Virus record (IMG/VR): IMGVR_UViG_3300048839_000884
Span: 1 to 63,674 of that record
DNA length: 63,674 bases
Reading direction: 5' to 3' (one strand)
Origin: a virus
Positions 56,322 to 63,674 of the stretch are shown here, in pieces; position 1 is the first letter of the stretch, and every line of letters starts with the position of its first letter. Made by a program: the position numbers and the translations under genes. The notes under the pieces are model-generated. The model had not been told where the DNA came from. It saw nothing but the letters and a program-made list of their open reading frames with translations, and did no database searches.

Positions 56322-56686
56322 CCACCGACCTCGAAACCGCCGCCCGCGCCGCGCTGGAAACCATGAAGGGGATCCGCGACGACGACACGGCCATCGTCGT
56401 CGAGACCGGCCAGCGATATGTCGGCAAGTACGCGCGCGCATTACAGCCGCACATCGCCGCGCTGGAGTCCGCGCTGGCTTCGCCGGGTGTCGACACTAGG
56501 CTCGACACTGGCAAATCTGTCGACCCCGCCGCCATCCGCCGCGCGGCTCTTGAGGAGGCAGTGAGGCTGGCCCGTGCGGTCGCTGACAAGCATTGGGACG
56601 CCGAGGAAGATCTAAGGATGGCGGGCGCTCTTGACGCGGAGAGCGCCATCCGCGCCCTCGCCAAGAAGGAGAAGGGCGATGAATGA
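56318..56686 (+). CDS. Hypothetical protein, 122 aa
   Basis: 122 aa; ATG 56318 overlaps the previous stop. Helical and acidic (ALEEAVRLARAVADKHW). The C-terminal helix ends Lys/Glu-rich. Related in style to the next protein, which also consists of short helices with AIR motifs. Confidence 0.63.
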   Translation: MTTDLETAARAALETMKGIRDDDTAIVVETGQRYVGKYARALQPHIAALESALASPGVDTRLDTGKSVDPAAIRRAALEEAVRLARAVADKHWDAEEDLRMAGALDAESAIRALAKKEKGDE

Positions 56687-56909
56687 CCTACGCGAGCGCG
56701 TGACCGAAGCCATCCGCGCGGCCGAGTACCGCATGACCGGGATGCTGCCGGCCGGCGCGTATCACCGTGTCTTTGCCGCCGCCGCGATTGATGCAATCCG
56801 CGAGCAACTGACCGGCGACGAGGCGGTGGCGCGGGCGATCTACGCCTTCGAGGACAACGATTTCTCGATGCGCGCCGCCATCCTTGCCGCGCTGGGGGAT
56901 GAGATATGA
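56679..56909 (+). CDS. Hypothetical protein, 76 aa
   Basis: 76 aa, starting MNDLRERVTEAIRAAEY at ATG 56679 with GAGAAGGGCG upstream. All-helical. Overlaps both neighbours by a few bases, directly before the methyltransferase. No motif recognised. Confidence 0.63.
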   Translation: MNDLRERVTEAIRAAEYRMTGMLPAGAYHRVFAAAAIDAIREQLTGDEAVARAIYAFEDNDFSMRAAILAALGDEI

Positions 56910-57568
56910 GCACGGGACAGCGGTTCGCCATGGGCGCCTACCGGGCGCCGGCGCAGGACGACGGCCGGGACTTCTTCCCGACGCCGCCATGGGCGACGCG
57001 GGCGATCCTGCGCGAGATGAGCCTCTACGCGCTGATGCACCGGGACATGCGGGTGCTGGACCCGTGCGCCGGGCAGGGGCACATGACGCGGGTGCTCGGC
57101 GAGGTGTTCGGCGAGGTCCATGCGCTCGACATCGAGCGGTATCCGGCGCCGGTCTGGCCGGGGCTGATCCACGAAGCGGACTTCCTGACGATCCCGTTCG
57201 AGGCGGTGGTGCCCGGCGGCCGGGTGGACTGGACGGTGATGAACCCGCCGTTCACCGGGCTGCTGCCGTTCGTGCAGAAGGCCCTGTCGGTGTCGAAGGT
57301 GGGCGTGGCCGCGCTGATGCGGATGCAGGCGCTGGAGGGGCGCAAGCGGTACGAAGACCTGTGGACGAAGCTGATCCCGACCTTCGTCTGCCCGTTCGTC
57401 GAGCGGGTGCCGATGCACAAGGGGCGGCTGGATCCGAAGGGGTCGACGGCGACGGCCTACGTGTGGGTAGTATGGGCTCCGACGCTCGGGTTGAAGGGGA
57501 CGCGCCTGCGGTGGATCCCGCCGTGCCGCGCAGAGCTTGAGAGGCCGGGCGATTACGCGGAGGCGTGA
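56906..57568 (+). CDS. DNA methyltransferase-like protein, 220 aa
   Basis: 220 aa; ATG 56906 overlaps the previous stop. SAM-binding motif I VLDPCAGQGHM (about 50-60) and catalytic NPPF (112-115), the pattern of N6-adenine or N4-cytosine methyltransferases. It has PTPPWATR near the start, as in phage-type adenine methyltransferases, and lacks an obvious target recognition domain, so it is probably a small orphan enzyme that protects phage DNA or changes host methylation. Confidence 0.82.
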   Translation: MSTGQRFAMGAYRAPAQDDGRDFFPTPPWATRAILREMSLYALMHRDMRVLDPCAGQGHMTRVLGEVFGEVHALDIERYPAPVWPGLIHEADFLTIPFEAVVPGGRVDWTVMNPPFTGLLPFVQKALSVSKVGVAALMRMQALEGRKRYEDLWTKLIPTFVCPFVERVPMHKGRLDPKGSTATAYVWVVWAPTLGLKGTRLRWIPPCRAELERPGDYAEA

Positions 57569-57570
57569 AC

Positions 57571-57936
57571 ATGCTCGTGCGGATCATCATCCTCTACCTG
57601 ATCGTCGTCTTCCTCCTCGTCTTCTTCGTGCCCGGCATGGCCTACGTGTTCGCGCAGGCGAACCCGGCGCATCCGCCGGTCGGCTCGCCGGCGCACCAGT
57701 ACCCGGCCGCCTGCTGCGGCCTGAACGACTGCAACCCGATCCCGGACGACGCGGTGACCGAGACGCACGCCGGAGTGATCATCAACGGCACCGGCGAATT
57801 TCTCGCCTACGACGACCCGCGGATGATGGTGACCCCGCCCGAGTTCCACGAACCGGGCTGGCACTGGTGCCGGCACATCAAGGACGGCGTCGACGGCAAG
57901 ACGATCTGTCTCTACCGGCCGGATCGCGGCGTCTGA
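57571..57936 (+). CDS. Membrane-anchored Cys-motif protein, 121 aa
   Basis: 121 aa, ATG 57571 with GGAGG 7 bp upstream; GTG 57565 is only 1 bp from it and is rejected. N-terminal signal anchor (3-24), then a small domain with YPAACCGLNDCNPIP and further Cys (HWCRHI). Proteins with this CC-x3-DC motif after an N-terminal anchor occur as hypotheticals in Rhizobiales-like bacteria, so this may be host-acquired. Confidence 0.65.
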   Translation: MLVRIIILYLIVVFLLVFFVPGMAYVFAQANPAHPPVGSPAHQYPAACCGLNDCNPIPDDAVTETHAGVIINGTGEFLAYDDPRMMVTPPEFHEPGWHWCRHIKDGVDGKTICLYRPDRGV

Positions 57937-58000
57937 TTCTGGTGGATACCCCGACGTTTGTGGTCTTGCGGCCGGGCGGCGCGCGAGCGGGCAGGTAATC

Positions 58001-58022
58001 CTCCCGGTGACGTGACCGGGAG
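58001..58022 (+). other. Perfect hairpin before the 58032 GTG start
   Basis: CTCCCGGT (58001-58008), loop GACGTG, ACCGGGAG (58015-58022), 8 bp perfect. It lies 10 bp before the GTG at 58032, where a ribosome binding site should be, so it may block or shape translation, or be a weak terminator after the preceding block. No T-run. Confidence 0.6.
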
Positions 58023-58031
58023 AACGCCCCC

Positions 58032-58187
58032 GTGACCAAGCAGACCCTTACGACGCTCGACCGCGAAATCCGCAGGGTCGACCCCGACTTCGACAAGGAG
58101 CGGCGCACCGAGCTTGAATACAAGTTCGACCTGCGCGAGTTCACGGCAAACCCGGCGCAGCGCGGCGCCTACGCGCCGGAGTCCTGA
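58032..58187 (+). CDS. Hypothetical 51-aa protein (GTG start)
   Basis: 51 aa from GTG 58032, ending just before the tailspike ATG at 58191. Charged helix (LDREIRRVDPDFDKERRTELE). The open frame and coupling to the tailspike support it moderately; no clear ribosome binding site outside the hairpin. Confidence 0.5.
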   Translation: MTKQTLTTLDREIRRVDPDFDKERRTELEYKFDLREFTANPAQRGAYAPES

Positions 58188-58190
58188 GCC

Positions 58191-60020
58191 ATGCCCTACA
58201 TCATGCCCGGCCAGTTCGACATCGACGAGCTTTCGGCGACCGACTTCCTCATGGGCTTCTCCAAGCACGGGCGGATGATCGCCGTCCCGGCCGGCGGGCT
58301 CGCCGGCGGCGTGACGCCGGCGCTGCGCGAGGACAACACGGCGGCGCAGAACGGCACGCTCCTCGCGGCGGCCGTCGCGGAGGCGCAGCGGACCAACGGC
58401 TACGTCAAGCTCCCGGCCGGCCGCTACCCGATGCAGTGCTCCCTGACGAGCGGGTGCGTGATCGAGTTCTCGCCGTCGACGGTGCTGCTCCAGCCCGAGA
58501 ACGCGGCGGTGCTCGACATCGACCTGTCCGGGTCGGCGCTCGGGCCGCACACCATCACGGCGCTCGCCGTGGCGGAGAACGCGGCATCGAGCGGCGCGTC
58601 GACGAACAAGGTGCTCCGGCTGACGATGGCCGAGGCCGACGCGAGCAACTACCGGACCGGCGACGCGATCATGGTCTGCTCGCGGAACGCCCGGTCCTAC
58701 TACACCGGCGACACGAACTACGCCGGCGAGATGTTCCGGGTGCTCTCGGTCGAACTGAACGGGGCGTCCAGCTACGTCTACCTGAACGGGCAGGGCTACC
58801 TGAACGCGGCGTCGCTCTACTCCGACACGCCGGTAGCCTACCGGCTCGCGCGCGGCCAGCCGGTGCGGCTGGTCCGGCCGCAGGTCGAGGCGGACGGCGA
58901 CGTCTACGACCAGTCGCTCACCGGGTCGTGGCCCGGCTCGATCCAGATCAAGGCGGCGGCCGACGTCCAGATCGACGACATCCGGGTCAACTCGGCGTGG
59001 GGCATCGGCCTCTACCTCAAGTCCTGCGCGGACGCGAAGATCCGGGTGGACCGGATTACGGACTGCCCCGGCGATCCGGGCGACAGCCGCTTCGGCTACG
59101 GGATCCTCCTGCGCGGCGCCTGCTCGAACGCGCTGGTCTACGGCGGCTACATCGACCGCTGCCGGCACGCCTTCACCACGGACTGCCGGGAGGCGTCGGC
59201 GTGGTCGGCGGCGAACGTTTGGGACCACGGCGACTGCACGAACTGCACGGTGGTCGGGGTGGTCAGCGTCGCCAACGGCGCGCCGCCCTTCGACACGCAC
59301 GAGAACAGCGTCGGGACGACGTTCCGCAACTGCGTCGCCATCGGCGCCCATTACGCCATGACCGGCGTGACGGCGGCCAACGGCTACGGCTTCAACTTGC
59401 GCGGCCCCTACGACTCGGTGATCGACTGCCGGGCGGTCGACTGCGAGGGCGGCGCGAGCGTGGCGGCCACCGGGCTGATCCACGAGATCGTCGGCGACAA
59501 CGTCATCGACGGGCTGGAGGTGTTGCAGGAGGCGACGAACAACCTCGCCGGCTACGCGATCCAGATCGACGGGAACGCCAGCGAGTCGACGCCGCAGCGG
59601 GTCAGCATCCGCAACCTCAAGCCGGCGCGGGGCTCGCGCGGCGTGATCGTCGGGGCGAACTACGGCGGCCGGGTCAGCATCGAGTATTCGACCTTCCGGG
59701 GGTTCGTCGACACGGCGCTCCGGATTCAGGGCTCCTGCACGGTCGACGTCTTCGCGTCGATGTTCGACATGGCCGAGGGTGGCGCATCCGAGCTTCTGAT
59801 CTCGGTCGACAACTCGAACACGGTGGCGCTGAACCTCATCAACGTCGCGGTCCGGTCGCGGTCGTCCTCGTCGGCGACGGTGCTGGTCACCACGGCGTCG
59901 GGCGCCACCTCGAACATCCGGCACTACGGCTGCGTCGAGGTGAACGGGGCGAACCTGTCGGGCGGCATCTCGGGCGGCACCGGCACCAACAACGAGACCG
60001 CCATCACGGCGCTGGCATGA
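58191..60020 (+). CDS. Tailspike-like right-handed beta-helix protein (609 aa)
   Basis: 609 aa. A short N-terminal segment (1-40), a possible particle-binding head, then residues 45-560 rich in Asn, Gly, Val, Asp and Cys in repeating short strands (for example YVKLPAGRYPM, IQIDDIRVNSAWGIGLYLK, FGYGILLRGACSNALVYGG), the pattern of a right-handed beta-helix as in podovirus tailspikes and pectate-lyase-fold proteins. It probably binds or degrades a surface polysaccharide. Catalytic residues cannot be assigned by eye. Confidence 0.78.
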   Translation: MPYIMPGQFDIDELSATDFLMGFSKHGRMIAVPAGGLAGGVTPALREDNTAAQNGTLLAAAVAEAQRTNGYVKLPAGRYPMQCSLTSGCVIEFSPSTVLLQPENAAVLDIDLSGSALGPHTITALAVAENAASSGASTNKVLRLTMAEADASNYRTGDAIMVCSRNARSYYTGDTNYAGEMFRVLSVELNGASSYVYLNGQGYLNAASLYSDTPVAYRLARGQPVRLVRPQVEADGDVYDQSLTGSWPGSIQIKAAADVQIDDIRVNSAWGIGLYLKSCADAKIRVDRITDCPGDPGDSRFGYGILLRGACSNALVYGGYIDRCRHAFTTDCREASAWSAANVWDHGDCTNCTVVGVVSVANGAPPFDTHENSVGTTFRNCVAIGAHYAMTGVTAANGYGFNLRGPYDSVIDCRAVDCEGGASVAATGLIHEIVGDNVIDGLEVLQEATNNLAGYAIQIDGNASESTPQRVSIRNLKPARGSRGVIVGANYGGRVSIEYSTFRGFVDTALRIQGSCTVDVFASMFDMAEGGASELLISVDNSNTVALNLINVAVRSRSSSSATVLVTTASGATSNIRHYGCVEVNGANLSGGISGGTGTNNETAITALA

Positions 60021-60027
60021 GGACCGC

Positions 60028-60402
60028 ATGAACCGCTTCGACTTCCTCCCCGGCCGCGGCACGCCGAAGATGAACCTGTCGCCGGCGGCGCTGGAGCACT
60101 ACGAGACGCACGCGGCCGCGCGGATCCACGAGATCATCCAGCGCGCCTACCCCGGCCACCCGTTCGAGGTGACCGTGCGGCTCATGGAGATGCGGACCAT
60201 CGTCAACCACCCGCTCATGCCCGACGGCTATGCCATCACGGTGCGGCTGATGGACGAGGATCCGGACGGGAAGATTTACGTCCGCCTCTGCGGCGAACTT
60301 CTGGAGCGGTTCGGGATCCCGCGCGCGGGCATCGAGGCGAACGGCGGCGACATCTGGATCGACCCGGTGAAGCAGGCCGAAGCCCTGTCCGACATCAAGT
60401 GA
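60028..60402 (+). CDS. Hypothetical protein between tailspike and portal, 124 aa
   Basis: 124 aa; ATG 60028 follows GAGGACC. Alpha/beta, beginning with PGRGTPKMNLSPAALEHYE and ending with an acidic stretch. Its location suggests a chaperone or assembly factor for the tailspike or portal; no motif recognised. Confidence 0.65.
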   Translation: MNRFDFLPGRGTPKMNLSPAALEHYETHAAARIHEIIQRAYPGHPFEVTVRLMEMRTIVNHPLMPDGYAITVRLMDEDPDGKIYVRLCGELLERFGIPRAGIEANGGDIWIDPVKQAEALSDIK

Positions 60403-60409
60403 GGCCGAC

Positions 60410-63367
60410 ATGGGTGTGATGAACGAGCGCGACCCGCTGGAGGACAGCGACCCGAGATTCGCGGGCGGGAAGCGCGACCGGCCGACCAGCGAGGAGCCCG
60501 GCGGCCAGTCCGTCGACGACATGATCCTCGGCGAGCTTTCCGGCTACGGCGTCCTGCCCGGCGAGGCGATGCCGGGCATGGAGGAACCCGTCTTCGGCGA
60601 GCCGCCGGACGACAAGGCGGTTCTCCGGTTCATCTCGCAGGCGGAGCCCAAGGCCAACGAGTTCTTCCAAGACAAGGCGATGGACAAGGTGCTCGCAGTC
60701 TATCGCGCGGCGCGCAATGAACATCCTCTAAAATCTAAGTATTTCTCGCCGCTCTACAAGAACAGGTCGGCGTATCATCGCCCGAAGACGCGGAACGCGA
60801 TCAAGCGGGTGCAGACCGCGGCGGCGAACGCGCTGTTCGCGGCGCGCGACGTGATCGACATCTCTCCGGGCGACGAGTCGAACCCGGTCCACCGCGCCGC
60901 GGCGGCGATGCGGAAGGAACTGGTGAACTATCGCCTGTCGCGGTCGAGCGGCCGGAACGCGATCCCGTGGTTCGAGATCGCCGTCGGTGGCCGGACGGAC
61001 GCCTACTGCACCGGCTACACGATCTCGCTCCAGACGTGGCAGTACCGGCGCCGGAAGACCGGCACGGAACCGATGCGGGACGAGATGGGGCGCGAGATCA
61101 TGACGGCCGGCGGGCCGGTCATGAAGGACGTCCACGAGATACTGGCCGACCGGCCGGATATCACGCTCTACCCGATAGAGAACGTCGGCATCGACCCGGC
61201 CGCGCCGTGGCAGGATCCGGCGCAGGGCGCCGCGTTCATCTACCTCAAGGATCCCGTCTACTCGAATGACCTCAAGGCGGTCATGACGCAGGGCGGGAAC
61301 CGGTCGAACATCCCGTGGCGCGACCCGGAGTCGATCTCGTGGTCGGACGGGCGCGTCGACCCCAATCAGGACAGCCGCTCGGTGCGGACCGGCCGCGGTG
61401 ACGGCGGAACGGACCGGATGGAGGATCTGGCCGGCACGCAGGAGTACGAGGACGGCAACACGCTGGTGTGGCGCTACCTCTGGTTCTTCCGCTGGGAGGG
61501 CGAGGACTACTGCGTCTACACGCTCGGCACGCGCACACTCCTCTCCGACCCGATCCCGACCGCGGAGGCGTTCCCGCACCTCTCCGGCCAACGGCCGGTG
61601 GTGATCGGCACCGACGTCATCGCGCCGCACGACCTGATGCCGACGTCGAACGCTTCGGCGCTCCAGCCGATGCAACAGGAGATCAACGAGCAGACCAACC
61701 TCCGGATCGACGCGATCAAGCAGTCGGTCTACCCGCTGGCGAAGGTGAAGCGCGGGCGGAACGTCGACATCACGTCCCTGTCGCGGCGCGGGCCGTCCTC
61801 GAACATCCTCGTCGAGGACACCGACGACGTCACCTACGAGACGATCCCGAATGGCGCGGCGCCGCTGTTTCAGGAGATGGACCGGCTCAACAACGACTTC
61901 GACGAGAGCGCGGGCATCTTCTCGAACTCGTCGGTGCAGGGCCAGCGGGCCATGAACGAGACCGTCGGCGGGATGAAGATCCTCGCCGGCGACGCGCAGG
62001 CGGTGGCGAACCTTGAGCTTCGGGTCTGGACGGAGACGTGGGTCGAGCGCGTGATCTCGCAGATCGTGCTCCTCGAAGCCTACTACGAGACCGACGAGCG
62101 GATCCTGTCGATCTGCGGGCAGCGCGCGGACCTTGAGGGCAAGTTCGGCGTCTCGGTCATCAACGACGACCTGCTTCTCGCCGAGGTGCAGACCCTCGTC
62201 GACGTCGGCACCGGCGCCGCGGACCCCAACGAGTCCATCGGCCGCTTCAAGATGGCCTTCGACACGGTCATGCCGCTGATCGGCGCCGAGGTGCAGGCCG
62301 GCCGCGCGAGCCTCAACGTCAAGGAGATCGTCAACGAGGTGTTCGGGCACGCCGGCTACAAGGACGCCGGCGACCGCTTCATCACCGTGAACGAGGAAGG
62401 CACGCCGACGCAGGACCAGTTGAACCAGTTGCAGGCGCAGTTGGACGAGGCGAACGCCCGGCTTCAGGAACTGGAGATCGGCCGGCAGGCGGAGAAGGAC
62501 ATCACCAAGGCCAAGCTCGACACCGATCTCGCCAAGCAGGAGGCCGACCAGCGGCACGAGAAGGAGATGCTGTTCCTTCAGGCGAAGATCGACCAGATCA
62601 GCACCCTTCTTGGTGGCGTCATGGGCGCGCAGGCGGACCAGCGCAAGGCGCAGTTCGCCGAGGCCGCGGACGAGCGCAAGGCCAACACCGCCATGGAGGC
62701 GGACAAGCGCAAGCTCACCATGACCGAGCGGCAGACCCGCGCCACCGACCAGCGCGCCGCGCAGGATCGCCTGTTCCAGCTTCAGCAGCAGGCGATGACG
62801 GCCCCGCCGGCTCGCCCGAGCCCGACCGAGCAGCTTGCCGCACCGCCGCCGGCCGCAGCCGGGCCGCAGCCGGGCGCATCCGGGCCGCAGCCGGGCATGG
62901 AAGGCGCCCCGCCCGAGGGGATGCCGCCGGAGATGGGCGGGCTCCCGGCCGAGATTCCAATTCCGCCGGAGGGTATTCCGCCGGCGGAATCCACTCCGCC
63001 GCCCGACATGGGAGCGGACTTGACCAGCCCGGTGGTCGACATCGTGCAGCAGGCGCTCGCCGGCATGGCGCAGCAACTCATCCTGCCGATGCAGCAGATG
63101 ATGATGGAGGTCGCGCAGACGCAGGCGGCCCAGCAGGCGCAGATCGACATCGTGCTCCGCGCGATGACGGCGCCGCAGAAGATCGAGCGCGGCCCGGACG
63201 GCCGCGTCGCAGGCGCCCGGCGCGACCTGTCAGGAATCGACCTGTCGAGCCTCCCCGGCCCGCAGCGAGAGCAGATGGAGCGGATGATGGCCGCTCTGTC
63301 ATCCCCGGCCGTCGCGGAACGCGGCGAAGACGGTCGGGTCACCGGAACCCGTCGCGACATGAACTGA
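60410..63367 (+). CDS. Portal protein, P22-like
   Basis: 985 aa. Residues about 90-640 have the long helical and Arg/Asn/Asp-rich pattern of P22-type portal proteins, with the conserved wing and stem region around NEQTNLRIDAIKQSVYPLAK (about 425-445). Residues 660-790 form a coiled-coil barrel-like helix, 800-870 are Pro/Gly-rich, and the C-terminus is Gln/Met-rich helix. The long tail is much longer than P22 gp1 and may be the internal barrel. It forms the ring through which DNA enters. Confidence 0.85.
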   Translation: MGVMNERDPLEDSDPRFAGGKRDRPTSEEPGGQSVDDMILGELSGYGVLPGEAMPGMEEPVFGEPPDDKAVLRFISQAEPKANEFFQDKAMDKVLAVYRAARNEHPLKSKYFSPLYKNRSAYHRPKTRNAIKRVQTAAANALFAARDVIDISPGDESNPVHRAAAAMRKELVNYRLSRSSGRNAIPWFEIAVGGRTDAYCTGYTISLQTWQYRRRKTGTEPMRDEMGREIMTAGGPVMKDVHEILADRPDITLYPIENVGIDPAAPWQDPAQGAAFIYLKDPVYSNDLKAVMTQGGNRSNIPWRDPESISWSDGRVDPNQDSRSVRTGRGDGGTDRMEDLAGTQEYEDGNTLVWRYLWFFRWEGEDYCVYTLGTRTLLSDPIPTAEAFPHLSGQRPVVIGTDVIAPHDLMPTSNASALQPMQQEINEQTNLRIDAIKQSVYPLAKVKRGRNVDITSLSRRGPSSNILVEDTDDVTYETIPNGAAPLFQEMDRLNNDFDESAGIFSNSSVQGQRAMNETVGGMKILAGDAQAVANLELRVWTETWVERVISQIVLLEAYYETDERILSICGQRADLEGKFGVSVINDDLLLAEVQTLVDVGTGAADPNESIGRFKMAFDTVMPLIGAEVQAGRASLNVKEIVNEVFGHAGYKDAGDRFITVNEEGTPTQDQLNQLQAQLDEANARLQELEIGRQAEKDITKAKLDTDLAKQEADQRHEKEMLFLQAKIDQISTLLGGVMGAQADQRKAQFAEAADERKANTAMEADKRKLTMTERQTRATDQRAAQDRLFQLQQQAMTAPPARPSPTEQLAAPPPAAAGPQPGASGPQPGMEGAPPEGMPPEMGGLPAEIPIPPEGIPPAESTPPPDMGADLTSPVVDIVQQALAGMAQQLILPMQQMMMEVAQTQAAQQAQIDIVLRAMTAPQKIERGPDGRVAGARRDLSGIDLSSLPGPQREQMERMMAALSSPAVAERGEDGRVTGTRRDMN

Positions 63368-63376
63368 GGTTGACCC

Positions 63377-63674
63377 ATGGCCATCCAGATGAGCACCACG
63401 CTCCGGAATGCCCGTCTCGACGCCATCGAGACGACCATCGGAACGTCCGCGATCCTCGAAATCCGCACCGGCGCACAGCCGGCGAACTGCGCTGCCGCCG
63501 ACAGCGGAACGCTTCTCGCGTCCCTGACCCTCCCGTCGGATTGGCTGGCGGCCGCGTCGAGCGGGTCGAAGGCGCTCGCCGGAACGTGGGAGGACACCTC
63601 CGCGAACGCCGGCGGCACCGCGGCGCACTGGCGCCTCAAGGACAGCGGAGGCTCGACCTGCCACATGCAGGGCA
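63377..63674 (+). CDS. Small virion-type protein, 5' part (continues at base 141)
   Basis: First 99 residues of the 135-aa junction gene, starting MAIQMSTTLRNARLDAIE at ATG 63377, 9 bp after the portal stop. Ala/Thr/Gly/Ser-rich with a TIGTSAILEIRTGAQPANCA core, a pattern often seen in small structural proteins following phage portal genes. The 298 + 110 bp lengths sum to 136 codons, so the join is in frame. Confidence 0.8.
   Translation, partial: MAIQMSTTLRNARLDAIETTIGTSAILEIRTGAQPANCAAADSGTLLASLTLPSDWLAAASSGSKALAGTWEDTSANAGGTAAHWRLKDSGGSTCHMQG

Noticed and set aside
1-63674. tRNA genes, integrase, DNA polymerase
   Set aside because: None recognised by eye on either strand; a tRNAscan and profile search would be needed to exclude diverged ones.

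Overview
The window is one essentially complete genome of a tailed phage, most likely a podovirus infecting a G+C-rich alphaproteobacterium. Bases 15-140 are repeated exactly at 63549-63674, and the gene that begins at 63377 continues in frame at base 141, so the map is circular (unit about 63,534 bp). The podovirus assignment rests on a large P22-type portal, adaptor-like and gp10-like tail genes, a beta-helix tailspike and the absence of a tape-measure or sheath gene. The alphaproteobacterial host is inferred from phage genes resembling GapR (DUF2312), the GcrA C-terminal motif and the DnaA DNA-binding domain. No integrase, DNA polymerase, RNA polymerase, tRNA or CRISPR array was recognised.

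Layout. (1) Plus strand 58.0-63.7 kb, continuing through the junction to 35.4 kb: tailspike, portal, head, tail and internal virion proteins, then the lysis genes. This arm holds a 4,445-residue polyvalent protein (16839-30176) with a pyrophosphatase-like domain, two methyltransferase-like domains, a Strawberry-notch-type helicase, a zincin and an LPD38-like C-terminus. It is followed by a two-domain murein hydrolase and by holin-like, GH24 endolysin and spanin genes. (2) Minus strand 41.2 to 35.3 kb: one operon from a consensus-like promoter, with an ERF annealing protein, small membrane and Zn-binding proteins, and the large terminase, which is unusually encoded opposite the structural genes. 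(3) Plus strand 41.3-45.1 kb: an HTH regulator, GapR-like, VRR-NUC, GcrA-like and DnaA-C-like proteins, and replication-type proteins. (4) Minus strand 50.9 to 45.4 kb: about seventeen very small genes, many separated by near-identical 67-75 bp spacers and driven in part by two promoters carrying the same palindrome. (5) Plus strand 51.0-57.9 kb: a tightly overlapped run of small genes including an HTH protein, a possible PD-(D/E)XK nuclease, a release-factor-like protein and an adenine methyltransferase-like protein.

How it fits together. The phage appears to rely on the host replisome, recruited by its own DnaA-like and replication-type proteins. It recombines with ERF, packages with the minus-strand terminase into a P22-like portal, and probably injects the giant polyvalent protein and the murein hydrolase with its DNA. 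The most striking unexplained signals are two genes written in another frame inside linkers of the polyvalent protein, the repeated spacer module with a covarying hairpin, the twin palindromic promoters, and a cluster of TTCG-loop hairpins inside the replication gene. No gene-free stretch exceeds 300 bp.
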